Assembly (NCBI RefSeq): GCF_003641185.1
Contig: NZ_CP032757.1
Span: forward strand, 2,790,001-2,854,000
DNA length: 64,000 nt
Reading direction: 5' to 3'
DNA from: Lactiplantibacillus pentosus
GTDB taxonomy: Bacteria > Bacillota > Bacilli > Lactobacillales > Lactobacillaceae
Under the pieces are notes generated by a model. That model was not told where the DNA came from. It saw nothing but the letters and a program-made list of their open reading frames with translations, and did not search any database. The translations under genes and the position numbers were made by a program. Positions 1 through 9,053 of this stretch are shown here, in pieces (the first letter of the stretch is position 1; the number at the start of each line of letters is the position of its first letter).

Positions 1-1300
1 ACAGTGGTAATTCTGGTTGTGCCTCATCTTCAGGCTGTTCCGTCCCCTTGACCGCAATCTTCGGCTGTTGCTTACGCGCAACCGGTGGGATGTGGTCGGC
101 TGGAATCCGCCGTGCAACTTTTGGCTGTTGTGGGGCTTCAGACTTCGCTTGTGTCGTGTTAGCGGTTGTCGCTTGTGTTGCCGCCAACTTAGCCTTGTTC
201 GCTTGGGACGATTGCCCCTCGGCTTTGGTTGAAGCTGCCGAGTTCGCCTTCGATGCAGCCGAAGTCTGGGCCTGTGAACCAGTCGACTTGGCCGCGGTTG
301 ATGTGGCAGCCGATTTGGCAGCCGCACCCTGAGCAGTGGCTGATTGAGCCGCAGCCGCCTTTGCGCCTTGCTTGGATGCGTTCGTCGAAGTTGCTGCTGA
401 GTCACTGGTTGACTTAGCGGTTGCCGAACTAGTAGCAGCTTGGCTGGTTGCCGAATTTTCTGTCTTTTGTTGGCTCCGTTTAGCTGCAGCTTGCCGTGCA
501 TGCCGAGCCGTCCGGGTCATCGGTTCTGCCGTCGTATCGCCGGCTTGTGAGCCTGATTGGCTGCCCGTCGCTTGCTGATTCGTTGCTTGGCTAGCTGGTG
601 TCTCCGCAGCCGCTGATTGACTCCCCTGAGCCGCAGACTTGGCTTGTGCCGCGTGCTTAGCCGTTCGGGTCGTCGGTTCTGCCGACTGTTGGTCCGCGGA
701 TGTTGCCTGGCTAGTGGCAGCTTTTGCTGATTGGGCATTCTTCGCTGCAGCCGGCTGTGATTGCGTCGCCTTAGTTGCTTGCGACGTTTCGTCCTTAGCA
801 TGCTTAGTGGTCGCCTTCGCAGCCGAACCTGCTGTTTTGGCTGATTCAGCTGAATTAGCGCCTTGCTTGGTCTGACTCGCAGCTTGTTTGGCCGCTTGTG
901 CTCGCCGTTGCGCATCCTTCGACATGGTCGCGCTAGTTGCCGCATGCTTGGCCGTGTCCGCTTTGTCGGCCTTGTCTGACTTAGCGGCTGTCGAACTTGC
1001 TTTGCTTGTAGCGGCCGCTTTAGTGTCCCCATGCTGCTGTGCTTTTTTGGCCACTTTTTCAGGTTCAATCACTGCATCAACGGGTTGTTTACTATCCTCG
1101 GCATCCGCCTTGGAACGAGGGATATTGACCGTTGATTTTGCTTCGGGATCGTCTGATTTTGCCGCCGCTGAATCCTTTAGATCGTAGGCTAAAGGAATTT
1201 GTTCACTATCTTGTTCATCGTTATCGTCGTCAGGAATCGGCTCCGTAATGGAATTCCACAGCCGTCTACCCAACCCTTCTTTTTTCTTCTTTTTAGACAA
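1..1300 (-). CDS. Ala/Ser/Lys-rich low-complexity protein, N-terminal part (C-terminus beyond window)
   Basis: This is an open frame on the minus strand from a TTG at 1300 to the window edge, at least 433 codons. A GGCGAGGAGCG ribosome site at 1308-1318 supports the TTG start. The N-terminus is basic (MSKKKKKEGLGRR) and followed by a short acidic stretch (PDDDNDEQDSEQ). About 340 residues of Ala, Ser, Thr, Gln and Lys then follow, with no predicted fold. Two related basic motifs occur inside, EPTTRTAKHAAQAK and EPMTRTARHARQAAAK. The visible end is ARRIPADHIPPVARKQQPKI, then an acidic, Pro-rich stretch. No membrane segment or enzyme domain appears before the window ends. Long disordered cytoplasmic tails like this often precede a membrane anchor in cell-wall proteins, but that is inference. 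I do not recognise the gene. Shorter frames overlapping it are shadows of the biased composition. Confidence 0.75.
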   Translation of the reverse strand, partial: MSKKKKKEGLGRRLWNSITEPIPDDDNDEQDSEQIPLAYDLKDSAAAKSDDPEAKSTVNIPRSKADAEDSKQPVDAVIEPEKVAKKAQQHGDTKAAATSKASSTAAKSDKADKADTAKHAATSATMSKDAQRRAQAAKQAASQTKQGANSAESAKTAGSAAKATTKHAKDETSQATKATQSQPAAAKNAQSAKAATSQATSADQQSAEPTTRTAKHAAQAKSAAQGSQSAAAETPASQATNQQATGSQSGSQAGDTTAEPMTRTARHARQAAAKRSQQKTENSATSQAATSSATAKSTSDSAATSTNASKQGAKAAAAQSATAQGAAAKSAATSTAAKSTGSQAQTSAASKANSAASTKAEGQSSQANKAKLAATQATTANTTQAKSEAPQQPKVARRIPADHIPPVARKQQPKIAVKGTEQPEDEAQPELPL

Positions 1301-1397
1301 AACCAACGCTCCTCGCCAATTTATAATTTATTCAGTCTCTGGTTAAGCGCCGACCAAAAATTAATTTATTTTCGGTAAAATAACCATTAATAGTTAA

Positions 1398-1403
1398 ATT
1401 ATA
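1398..1403 (-). promoter_or_regulatory. Extended -10 promoter for the Ala/Ser/Lys-rich protein
   Basis: Read on the minus strand the sequence is TGCTATAAT, an extended -10 with no good -35. It lies about 100 bases upstream of the TTG start at 1300 and inside the divergent gap to the flavodoxin gene. Confidence 0.5.
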
Positions 1404-1488
1404 GCATGGAATTCACTGCTGAGAAACACTCGACCAACTGGTTTTGTGAATAACGCCGCAATACCTTAATTTCACATGAAAACTCTGC

Positions 1489-1494
1489 TATAAT
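1489..1494 (+). promoter_or_regulatory. Extended -10 promoter for flavodoxin
   Basis: TGCTATAAT (extended -10) lies about 35 bases before the flavodoxin ATG. The -35 match is poor (TTAATT at 17-base spacing). The flavodoxin ribosome site GCGAGGAG follows. Confidence 0.5.
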
Positions 1495-1529
1495 CAGCTT
1501 ATCAAGATATTTGAAAGCGAGGAGTTCAC

Positions 1530-1976
1530 ATGGCCACTGCTAAAGTTATTTTTGCCACAATTACCGGTAATAATGAGGACGTTGCCGATATTATTACTGA
1601 AAAATTTGAAAAACTTGGAGTCGATGTTGCCAAAGAAGAAATCTCGCAAGCCGACGCCACGGAATTCAACGATGTCGATATTTGCGTCGTGGTCCCTTAT
1701 ACCTACGATGAAGGCGCGCTCCCTGAAGAAGGGCTCGATTTCTACGAAGACTTACAAGATCTCGATTTGACCGGCAAAATCTACGGTTGCGCCGGTTCCG
1801 GAGATACGTTCTACGATGACGATTACTGTAAAGCCGTCACCGATTTCAGTCAGGCGTTCAAAAAAGCTGGCGCGACTCAGGGAGCCAAGGATGTGTTCGT
1901 TAACCTTGCTCCTGAAGCGGATGACGTCAAGGCACTGGATGCGTTCACTGAACAACTAGTTGCCAAGGTGCAATAA
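1530..1976 (+). CDS. Flavodoxin
   Basis: A 148-residue short-chain flavodoxin, a soluble FMN electron carrier. The phosphate-binding loop near the N-terminus reads TGNNEDVADII (TGNTE-like in the family). The flavin-flanking loops are visible as VVPYTYDEGALPEEG and YGCAGSGDTFYDDDYC. The protein is strongly acidic, as expected for the family. GCGAGGAG sits at good distance from the ATG. The gene is monocistronic: a terminator follows at once and the upstream gene is divergent. In lactobacilli the redox partners of such flavodoxins are poorly known, and the neighbours do not suggest one. Confidence 0.93.
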   Translation: MATAKVIFATITGNNEDVADIITEKFEKLGVDVAKEEISQADATEFNDVDICVVVPYTYDEGALPEEGLDFYEDLQDLDLTGKIYGCAGSGDTFYDDDYCKAVTDFSQAFKKAGATQGAKDVFVNLAPEADDVKALDAFTEQLVAKVQ

Positions 1977-1990
1977 TTTTTAACAAACGA

Positions 1991-2031
1991 AACAGGCCGC
2001 AGCTTCCAATTGAAAACTGCGACCTGTTTTT
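1991..2031 (+). terminator. Terminator after flavodoxin
   Basis: AACAGGCCGCAG pairs with CTGCGACCTGTT (one G-U pair) around a loop of about 12 bases and is followed by a T run. Confidence 0.85.
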
Positions 2032-2152
2032 GTGTGGATTGGGAATTGTCCCCCGGTACTCACGAAAACTGTTCGTACACAACTAGTACCGTTTATTGAG
2101 GCTTATTTGCTTAAATATTCGAACGTGATTACGGCCAAGTTAGTGATGCGAC

Positions 2153-5100
2153 CTACTGCTTGCGGCGTAATCCCAACCAGCCACCACATACCGTCAAGCC
2201 CAGTAGCAAGGCACCCCAGATACCGGAATGGCTTGCTTGTTCACTCGTTTGTGGCAAGTGCGTCGCCCCGATTTTGGCAGAAGCTGGCTGAACAGAGCTG
2301 GATGATGAAGCTTGGCCAAGTTGCTTCGTTGTTTGGTTGCTAGCATTCAGGCCAGCACGCGATCGCCCATCCGTTCCTGCTGATAAATCAGTCAGGGCTG
2401 CTTGAGTCGCGCCATTAGCATCGCTCGAATGGTCGTTTGAACCGTGATTGATGCCAGTTTTGCCTAGCACATTACCATTAGTTTCCTGATTATTAGCGCC
2501 TAAAGTACCCGGTTTGCCGGTGTTACCTACGCCCGGCTTACCATGGCTACCCGTGTCACCAGCTTGTGGTTGTTCACTAGGTTGTTCAGTCTGACTGCCA
2601 TTACCAGATTGGCCTTGTTCATCAGAACCGTCAGTATCATCGCCATCGTCCGGCTGAGCTGGCTGTTCTCCGGCATCCGGCTGTTCCGATTCATCCGGTT
2701 CGTTGGCATCACCGTCGCCAGGTTGTTCAGTATTCGATCCATCGCCAGGTTGTTCAGATTCATCCGGCTGCTCACCGTTCGCATCACCATCGTCAGCTTC
2801 GACGACCGTCACCGTCACGACTTCGGTAAATACCTTACCACTCGCATCGGTATATTGGTAAGTGATTTCGTAGACGCCCACCTTCGTGGTATCCACGGTT
2901 CCGGTCACCAGCAGTTCATCAAACGGTACGGTGTCGCCATTGACGTCCGTCACAACGACCACGTTTGCTTCCGGCTGCCAGGCATCGCCAACTTGCAGCG
3001 TTGAATCTTGAACTTGGAGTGCGCTCTGTGAATCACCCTGTTCGTCATCTTCTTCAATCACGACGGTAATCGTGACCGTTGCCGCAACTAATTTGCCATG
3101 CTGGTTTTTAAACTGATATGTGACTTGATAGTCGCCAGCAGTCGTCCAATCAGGCATTCCGATAACTTCGATTGCGGACCAGTCAACGGGTTGTCCGTCA
3201 ACATCCGTCGCATTATGGAAGTTGGTTTGTGGTTGCCAAGTACTGCCACCCTGCCCATCCGTATGCACCGTCACGTGGTGTTGGTGAAGATTCAAACTTG
3301 CCTGATTTTCTTTGACCGTCACCGTGATGGTCTGACTCTGATTGCCAACCGTGTAGGTCACTTGATACTCCCCGGGTACTGCCGGATTGACGTCGCCAGT
3401 CACCGTGACGTTGCTAAAATCAATTGGCTGACCATCCTTGTCCGTTGCACCGTCAAACGCATCCTGTGGTTGCCAAGTTCCGCCAGCGTGCAAGTCGGTA
3501 TCATGAACGTTCAGACTAGTCTGGTCAGCTTTGACGATCACCAAAGCCGTCACCGTTTTCCCCGCGTACTTAAACGTCACTTGATAAGTTCCTGGACGTT
3601 TCGTATTCACGCGGTCCCCGTGCAGTTTGACCGCCTTGGGATTGGCGGCATATAACGCTTGCACATCGACTGGATTGCCAAACTGGTCAACTAGCCCGTC
3701 GATACTGTGAGACCAATTCCAGTCGTCACCGGCATCGATAGTCACGTCATGTAAGTCGATAACGGCTTGATTGGCCTCCCAAATATACGTCGCCATAGCG
3801 GCACCGTTGCCGGAGTAGCGCGCAATCAGCTCTTGAGTGGTCAAAGTGTCATTTGGGTCGTCAAGGTTGACCCAGCGGCCGCTATATTTTTCGGACAGAT
3901 AGGGACCGGATAAACCACTTGGGGAAAGCTCGTCCGGAAATTTAGCTAAATTGACATGCGGACCAAGTGTTAATTTTTTAAGATTAATTGCGCCGAAAAA
4001 CATCCCAGCAATGCCATTTTTGTTGGATGTCATATCAAACCCAGATAAGTCCAATGTTTCTAACTTGGGACTATACGCAAAGGCTAGTCGAAACTCTTCT
4101 ACTCGTTTAGTATCAAACTGAGACCCAAATATAATATTAGTCACATTAGGCATCACAGCGAACATCGCACCCATGTCGACCAAACTTGCACTCGAAAAAT
4201 TGGATATGTCTAGAACCGTGAAACCTGCGCCACAAAACATATTGAACATGCGAGTTACTTTTTCTGTATTAAATTTATCTAGCCCAATCACTGTTTTAAG
4301 ACTGCTAGTATAGATAAACATGTTAGTCATGTCGGTAACTTTACTAGTATTCCATCCGTTTAAATTTAACGTCACCAGTTTCGAAGACAGCGGTACAGCT
4401 ACCCCAAACAAATTATTCATCCACACAACGCTGCTCGTGTCCCAGCCGCTAAGATCTAGTGTCGTCAGACTAATATTGTTATAAAAGACCCTGTCCATCA
4501 TCCGTACTTGGCTAGTATCAATTTTCTCCAAGCCAATATATTGTTCGACATTTTTAAAATTTGCGAAGAGGCCATCCATTCTCTTTCCGACAAAAATATT
4601 ATCCACGATCATAACTTTAGTAACTTGCTCAATCCATATATAATTCCACCATGGATTATAGTATGGATCAGGAACCCATTGCATTTCTAAATTACCGCCA
4701 CCTAGAGATAACGTACCAGTCTGCGCATCAAACCACCAATCGACACCAAAATTACCAGTCACTTCTGTACGCTGCGGGTATTCCTCGTCTCGTCCTAATT
4801 CATTAGCACGCAGTTCCTGGCGGCGCACCATGTCTTTTGATTCCGTTAGCACAGGTTGTTCAGTGTCTGTTCCGCTGACATCAGGGCCGACAAGCAAACT
4901 TTCTGGTGCTTCGGTGATTTCATTAGCCTCACGATCTGCAGCTTGTTCTGAATCAGAGTGTACTGATGAACTATCATGATTGCCCACAACATCCGGCGCT
5001 GGCTCAACAAGCAGTTGCCCATCTGCAATCGGGCTTTCAGCGGTTTGGTCGGAAACCACTGACTGATTTGGTTGTTCAGTAGAAACTTGCACTGAAGCAT

Positions 5101-5434
5101 CAGCATGACTTTCAGCGGGCGCTGCCACCATGGATTCCTGGACAGTGTCCGCCGCTTGTGAGTCGGTTGTCACGGCTTCAGCACTTGCCGGTGCATCACT
5201 GATTTCTGCTCTGGCTGCATTATCGCCAGATGTTTGTTCAGTCTTGTTCAGTGTCAGCTCGGGTTGCTGCTCGGTTGGTAAAACTTGGGTTGCAGTATCC
5301 GTCACCGGGGCCGCATCAGTGTCATCCGCGCGCCCATTAATCATGGTCAGGTTTAAGGTAATCAGCGTTATTCCAGCAAATACCCAAATTTTACCACTTT
5401 TGTACATTTTATACCGTTTTGCTTGTTCTCTCAT
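2153..5434 (-). CDS. Sortase-anchored BspA/DUF285 surface protein with Ig-like repeats
   Basis: A 1093-residue cell-wall protein. The N-terminus has a KxYKxGKxW-type signal peptide (KMYKSGKIWVFAG) and then about 150 disordered acidic residues. Roughly residues 220-520 are DUF285/BspA repeats with the beat 'M..MF....L..LDLSGWDTS.V', a leucine-rich-like fold. Roughly residues 560-870 hold four Ig-like repeats, each ending in a form of 'GTYQVTYxY...VTVTV'. An acidic, Gly-, Gln- and Pro-rich stalk follows (EQPGDGD, EQPDAGEQPAQPDDGDD). The C-terminus is a sortase signal: LPQTSEQ, a hydrophobic segment and LRRKQ. AAGGAG precedes the ATG. It starts 24 bases after the paralogue that ends at 5458, so the two are probably co-transcribed. 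A role in adhesion to host or plant surfaces is inference. Confidence 0.93.
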   Translation of the reverse strand: MREQAKRYKMYKSGKIWVFAGITLITLNLTMINGRADDTDAAPVTDTATQVLPTEQQPELTLNKTEQTSGDNAARAEISDAPASAEAVTTDSQAADTVQESMVAAPAESHADASVQVSTEQPNQSVVSDQTAESPIADGQLLVEPAPDVVGNHDSSSVHSDSEQAADREANEITEAPESLLVGPDVSGTDTEQPVLTESKDMVRRQELRANELGRDEEYPQRTEVTGNFGVDWWFDAQTGTLSLGGGNLEMQWVPDPYYNPWWNYIWIEQVTKVMIVDNIFVGKRMDGLFANFKNVEQYIGLEKIDTSQVRMMDRVFYNNISLTTLDLSGWDTSSVVWMNNLFGVAVPLSSKLVTLNLNGWNTSKVTDMTNMFIYTSSLKTVIGLDKFNTEKVTRMFNMFCGAGFTVLDISNFSSASLVDMGAMFAVMPNVTNIIFGSQFDTKRVEEFRLAFAYSPKLETLDLSGFDMTSNKNGIAGMFFGAINLKKLTLGPHVNLAKFPDELSPSGLSGPYLSEKYSGRWVNLDDPNDTLTTQELIARYSGNGAAMATYIWEANQAVIDLHDVTIDAGDDWNWSHSIDGLVDQFGNPVDVQALYAANPKAVKLHGDRVNTKRPGTYQVTFKYAGKTVTALVIVKADQTSLNVHDTDLHAGGTWQPQDAFDGATDKDGQPIDFSNVTVTGDVNPAVPGEYQVTYTVGNQSQTITVTVKENQASLNLHQHHVTVHTDGQGGSTWQPQTNFHNATDVDGQPVDWSAIEVIGMPDWTTAGDYQVTYQFKNQHGKLVAATVTITVVIEEDDEQGDSQSALQVQDSTLQVGDAWQPEANVVVVTDVNGDTVPFDELLVTGTVDTTKVGVYEITYQYTDASGKVFTEVVTVTVVEADDGDANGEQPDESEQPGDGSNTEQPGDGDANEPDESEQPDAGEQPAQPDDGDDTDGSDEQGQSGNGSQTEQPSEQPQAGDTGSHGKPGVGNTGKPGTLGANNQETNGNVLGKTGINHGSNDHSSDANGATQAALTDLSAGTDGRSRAGLNASNQTTKQLGQASSSSSVQPASAKIGATHLPQTSEQASHSGIWGALLLGLTVCGGWLGLRRKQ

Positions 5435-5457
5435 TTGTCATCCACTCCTTAATCTAA

Positions 5458-8400
5458 TTAGCCTCGCCGACGTTTAATTCCCAGTACACTCGCCAAACCC
5501 GTCGCCATCAAGATCATTAATCCCATCAATCCAAGGTGGTTAGACTGTTCACCTGTTTGCGGCAAGCTTTCACTCGCAGTTGTTCGAATTGCATCCGTTG
5601 TAACCCGTTCCTGTAGCGGGGTTACGACTGCAGTCTCCTGGTCTGAACGCACCAAAGCAGATTTTTCCCGTTGCTGATCAACTTGTTCGGACGAAATCTT
5701 CTGACTAGCATCCCTGTTCAGACCGCTTGTAGTCGCTAAACTAGGTCCGGTAACGTTCGGTCGTTGCCGTATTGATTCTTGATGTCCCGCATCGGTGTCA
5801 GCAGTTGGGCCACTTGGTTGGGACGGCTGCGTTGGTGCTTCTGGGCGTTCTGGAACTTTTGGATGTTCTGGCATTTCAGGGCGCTCTGGTACTTCCGGGC
5901 GTTCCGGAGCTTCGGGATGTTCTGGTTCTCCTGGTTGCTCTGGTTCACCCGGCACTTCTGGTACTTCTGGTTCTTCCGGTTCCCCCGGTACTTCCGGCTC
6001 TTCTGGTACTTCTGGTTCTTCTGGTTCTTCTGGTTCTTTTGGTTCTTCTGGTTCTTCTGGTTCCCCCGGTACTTCCGGTTCTTCCGGTTCTCCCGGCGTT
6101 TCTGGCTCTTCTGGTTCCCCCGGTACTTCCGGCTCTTCTGGTTTTCCCGGTACTTCCGGCTCTTCTGGTTCTCCCGGTACTTCTGGTTCCTCGGGTTCAC
6201 CAGGTACTTCTGGTTCCTCGGGTTCTCCTGGCACTTCTGGCTCCTCGGGTTCACCAGGTACTTCTGGCTCCTCGGGTTCTCCTGGCACTTCTGGCTCCTC
6301 GGGTTCACCAGGTACTTCTGGCTCCTCGGGTTCTCCTGGCACTTCTGGTTCACCAGGCTCCTCGCCGTCCCCGTCACCCGTATCAGCCTCATTTTCAACC
6401 ACCGTCACGGTCACCGTGGCACTGACCAATTGCCCAGTCATATCCGTGAATTGATAGACCACTTCATAGCTGCCGGCTGTGGTTAAGTCTGGGGTTCCAC
6501 TGACCGTGATGCCTGACCAATCAACTGACTGGCCATCCGAATCGGTGGCATTGGTAAAATTATCTTGTGGTTGCCACACGGCGGTTCCCGTTGACGAATC
6601 GATTTCAACCGTCACGTCACTCGCTTGAAGATTCAGTTGACTTTGATTCTCTTTAACGGTGACCGTTACAGTCGTTTGATGGCCAGCATAGGTCAGCGTC
6701 ACCTGATAAGTCCCCGGTTTGCTCGTGTCGACGGTATCGCCACTGACTGACACCGCCTGTGGATTGGTGCTCAATAACGTGCTAACATCGACATTTTGCC
6801 CATTCGCATCGATTAGCTGCGTCACATTTTGCGACCAGTCCCAGGATTGATTAACAAAAATTTCGCTATCTTTGGCCGTAATCGACGCTGCGGATTTCGT
6901 CTCCCACACAAAGGTTGCTTTTGGCGCTGATTTACCAGCGTACAAGGCCAGCAATTCAGTACTCGTTAGTGTTTGCGATGGATCATCAATGTTGACCCAC
7001 TTTCCCGTATAGGTGTTATTCTTGGGAACATCCGGTAAATCGACGAGCGGTTGATTGCCGTGGCGACTGAAATCAAGTCCCGGTCCGAGCACCAGTGTTT
7101 GTAAACTTGTCAAACCAGCTAACATTTGCCAATTAGCTTCGACGTTTTTCATATTAAAATAAGATAGGTCCAACGATTTGAGCTTTTCATCGTCCGCAAA
7201 CAGCCCGTTCATATCGGTGACGTGTTCAGTGGTGAACTTACTTCCGAACTCGATACTTTCTAAGTTGGCCATTTGTCCAAAGGCGCCATCCATTTCAACC
7301 AGACTGCTCGAATCAAAATTAGATAGATCCAAGTGCTGAACACCGCTGTGAGCGAACATATTGGTCATCGTGACAACTTGACTGGTATCCCAATCAGTTA
7401 AGCCGTGGATTAGACGCAGTTGTTTGTTGTGCCAAAACATATTTTGCATATCAGTCACGTTATGGGTCTTCCAACCACTTAAATTGAGATAATTAAGTTC
7501 AGTACCCATGAAACTACCCATAAACATGTTGGCCATCGTGGTGACATTGCTCACATCCCAAGCAGTGAGATCTAGCCATTTGACTGCATAGTTACCCTTA
7601 AATACCGACTGCATATTCGTCACGGCACTAGTGTCGATTTTTTCTAAACCTTCATAGCTTTCAACCGTTGTCAGTTCGGAAAACAGGCCGTTCATATTCG
7701 TTCCGGCGATAATCCGATCGGCAATGAAGATTTTTTTAATCGACGAGGCCCAAGTCTGGCGCTTCCAAGGATTGTCACCGTAACTGTTCTTCAACGTGCC
7801 GCCGTGCAGAGTCAGCGTGCCTGTCGCCACATCAAACTCCCAATCGACGCCAAAGTTACCGGTAGTCGTTGGATTATCCGCTCGTCCGGCATCAGCAATC
7901 GTCAACGCCGCTTGTTGTTCAGTCGCCATATCGTTGACATCTGCGTCCGTTCGAACTTGTTCAGTCTCGGCAACCACTTCAGGATGGTGATTGACCGGCG
8001 AATCTATTTCCGGAGTCAAGACGTTTTCGACCTGTTCACTCTCAGCAACCGAATTTTCATCAATATCGCGACTAGCCGCATCACTGATATTGTCTGTCCC
8101 ATTCACATCTGCCTTATCGACAATGTCGGTGTCTGACTCGCTATTCGCGGCATTTTCGGCACTACTGTCGGTACTGGCCACCACATCAGTAGGAGCGCTG
8201 ACAGCCGCCTCGTCATTCACAGCTGTGTTCTCAACAACTGCGGTATTATCTGCAGTACCGCCCTCGACATCCGCGACTTCGCTAACGCGCATGTCAGCGT
8301 TATCATCTTTGGCCGCTTGAGGGTTCACCACAGCTAAAGCTGGCTGTTCAGCGTTCGAATTAGTGTGCGCGACTTCCGTAGTGACCTGTTCAGTGGTTGA

Positions 8401-8520
8401 CTGAACAACTGCCTCATCCGCATGGACACTGACTAGCTGGATATTGACAGCCAATAAGGTCACACCAGCAAATAACCACAATTTACCACTTTTATACATT
8501 TTATAACGACTAACTTTCAT
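5458..8520 (-). CDS. Sortase-anchored BspA/DUF285 surface protein with PGEPEEPEV stalk
   Basis: Paralogue of the downstream surface protein, about 1020 residues from the ATG at 8520, where MKVSRYKMYKSGKLW places the KxYKxGKxW signal at the N-terminus. In-frame ATGs up to 8589 would add 23 residues, and no start has a strong ribosome site. After a long Ala/Asp/Glu/Val-rich disordered segment come DUF285 repeats ('MNGLFSELTTVESYEGLEK' onward), then two clear Ig-like repeats, two fewer than its neighbour. A stalk of about 17 PGEPEEPEV-type 9-mers follows, grading into PERPEVPERPEMP. The anchor is LPQTGEQ, a hydrophobic segment and KRRRG. The pair looks like a tandem duplication whose stalks diverged. 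Confidence 0.92.
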   Translation of the reverse strand: MKVSRYKMYKSGKLWLFAGVTLLAVNIQLVSVHADEAVVQSTTEQVTTEVAHTNSNAEQPALAVVNPQAAKDDNADMRVSEVADVEGGTADNTAVVENTAVNDEAAVSAPTDVVASTDSSAENAANSESDTDIVDKADVNGTDNISDAASRDIDENSVAESEQVENVLTPEIDSPVNHHPEVVAETEQVRTDADVNDMATEQQAALTIADAGRADNPTTTGNFGVDWEFDVATGTLTLHGGTLKNSYGDNPWKRQTWASSIKKIFIADRIIAGTNMNGLFSELTTVESYEGLEKIDTSAVTNMQSVFKGNYAVKWLDLTAWDVSNVTTMANMFMGSFMGTELNYLNLSGWKTHNVTDMQNMFWHNKQLRLIHGLTDWDTSQVVTMTNMFAHSGVQHLDLSNFDSSSLVEMDGAFGQMANLESIEFGSKFTTEHVTDMNGLFADDEKLKSLDLSYFNMKNVEANWQMLAGLTSLQTLVLGPGLDFSRHGNQPLVDLPDVPKNNTYTGKWVNIDDPSQTLTSTELLALYAGKSAPKATFVWETKSAASITAKDSEIFVNQSWDWSQNVTQLIDANGQNVDVSTLLSTNPQAVSVSGDTVDTSKPGTYQVTLTYAGHQTTVTVTVKENQSQLNLQASDVTVEIDSSTGTAVWQPQDNFTNATDSDGQSVDWSGITVSGTPDLTTAGSYEVVYQFTDMTGQLVSATVTVTVVENEADTGDGDGEEPGEPEVPGEPEEPEVPGEPEEPEVPGEPEEPEVPGEPEEPEVPGEPEEPEVPGEPEEPEVPGEPEEPEVPGKPEEPEVPGEPEEPETPGEPEEPEVPGEPEEPEEPKEPEEPEEPEVPEEPEVPGEPEEPEVPEVPGEPEQPGEPEHPEAPERPEVPERPEMPEHPKVPERPEAPTQPSQPSGPTADTDAGHQESIRQRPNVTGPSLATTSGLNRDASQKISSEQVDQQREKSALVRSDQETAVVTPLQERVTTDAIRTTASESLPQTGEQSNHLGLMGLMILMATGLASVLGIKRRRG
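5935..6375 (-). repeat. 27-nt tandem repeat coding PGEPEEPEV
   Basis: An array of 27-base units encodes the 9-mer PGEPEEPEV. The part at 6190-6350 is organised as near-identical 54-base pairs with alternating synonymous codons. Units toward 5935 are more degraded (PEEPKEPEEP, EVPEVPGEPEQP). The proline/glutamate spacing is typical of cell-wall-spanning stalks. Copy number is expected to vary between strains. Confidence 0.9.
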
Positions 8521-8618
8521 TTCACGACGATTGATAGGAATTCCCCATTTCTCTGTTAAAAACCTGACTGACATAACCATTAATCGCATTAAATAAAGTG
8601 TTTTTACTGTATTTAATT

Positions 8619-8641
8619 ATCGTGTTTAATCAATACACGAT
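8619..8641. promoter_or_regulatory. Inverted repeat in leader of surface-protein operon
   Basis: Perfect 7-base half-sites ATCGTGT and ACACGAT are separated by 9 bases, just downstream of the proposed -10 on the minus strand. It could be an operator or a small leader hairpin. Confidence 0.45.
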
Positions 8642-8653
8642 TTACGGTTTTTA

Positions 8654-8683
8654 ACTATAGCATGGCGTCCTCAGAAAGCTCAA
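8654..8683 (-). promoter_or_regulatory. Promoter of surface-protein pair
   Basis: On the minus strand TTGAGC (8683-8678) and TATAGT (8659-8654) are 18 bases apart. The -10 is preceded by TGC. It lies about 130 bases upstream of the start at 8520. Confidence 0.55.
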
Positions 8684-8978
8684 CTAATTATTAGATTTCT
8701 AATTAAGCTGTTACTAACTTGATTAATATTGTTGTTTATCGCAAAACTATTTTAATATCTCGCCAACAGAATGACAGGCTCAAAAACCAGCCGAACACTA
8801 ACTTTCCACCCACCATTGCTAATATCCCCACTATTTTGTTCACCTGAACAATTTTTGCATCGTGCAACGATTCGTTTGTGCCGCTCATCTATCGCTTAAC
8901 AAAAATCCAACAACAAATCTCAATTGACCTAGATTTCTCCCGAAGCAACCTCAACTAGTTTCCTATCAAAATGCACAC
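8684..8978. other. Gene-free stretch
   Basis: AT-rich spacer between the surface-protein promoter and the terminator of the 9054-10078 genes. I see no credible gene, RNA or repeat in it. Confidence 0.5.
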
Positions 8979-9028
8979 AAAAACGCCGCCATCAACAAGT
9001 TTGCTCCCCTGCTGATGACGACGTTTAT
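8979..9028 (-). terminator. Terminator for the AroD-like/membrane protein pair
   Basis: On the minus strand AACGTCGTCATCA pairs with TGATGGCGGCGTT (G-U pairs included), followed by TTTTTGTG. Confidence 0.75.
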
Positions 9029-9053
9029 TTCATCTACTGAACACAAATCTCAG

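Noticed and set aside
517..1068. 183-residue basic open frame on the minus strand
   Set aside because: It overlaps the better supported 1-1300 frame with a ribosome site and is a shifted reading of the Ala/Ser-rich repeats.
5736..6486. Several 210-235 residue open frames on both strands over the PGEPEEPEV repeat
   Set aside because: Repetition of a 27-base unit keeps all frames open. Their products are low-complexity shadows of the real surface-protein frame.
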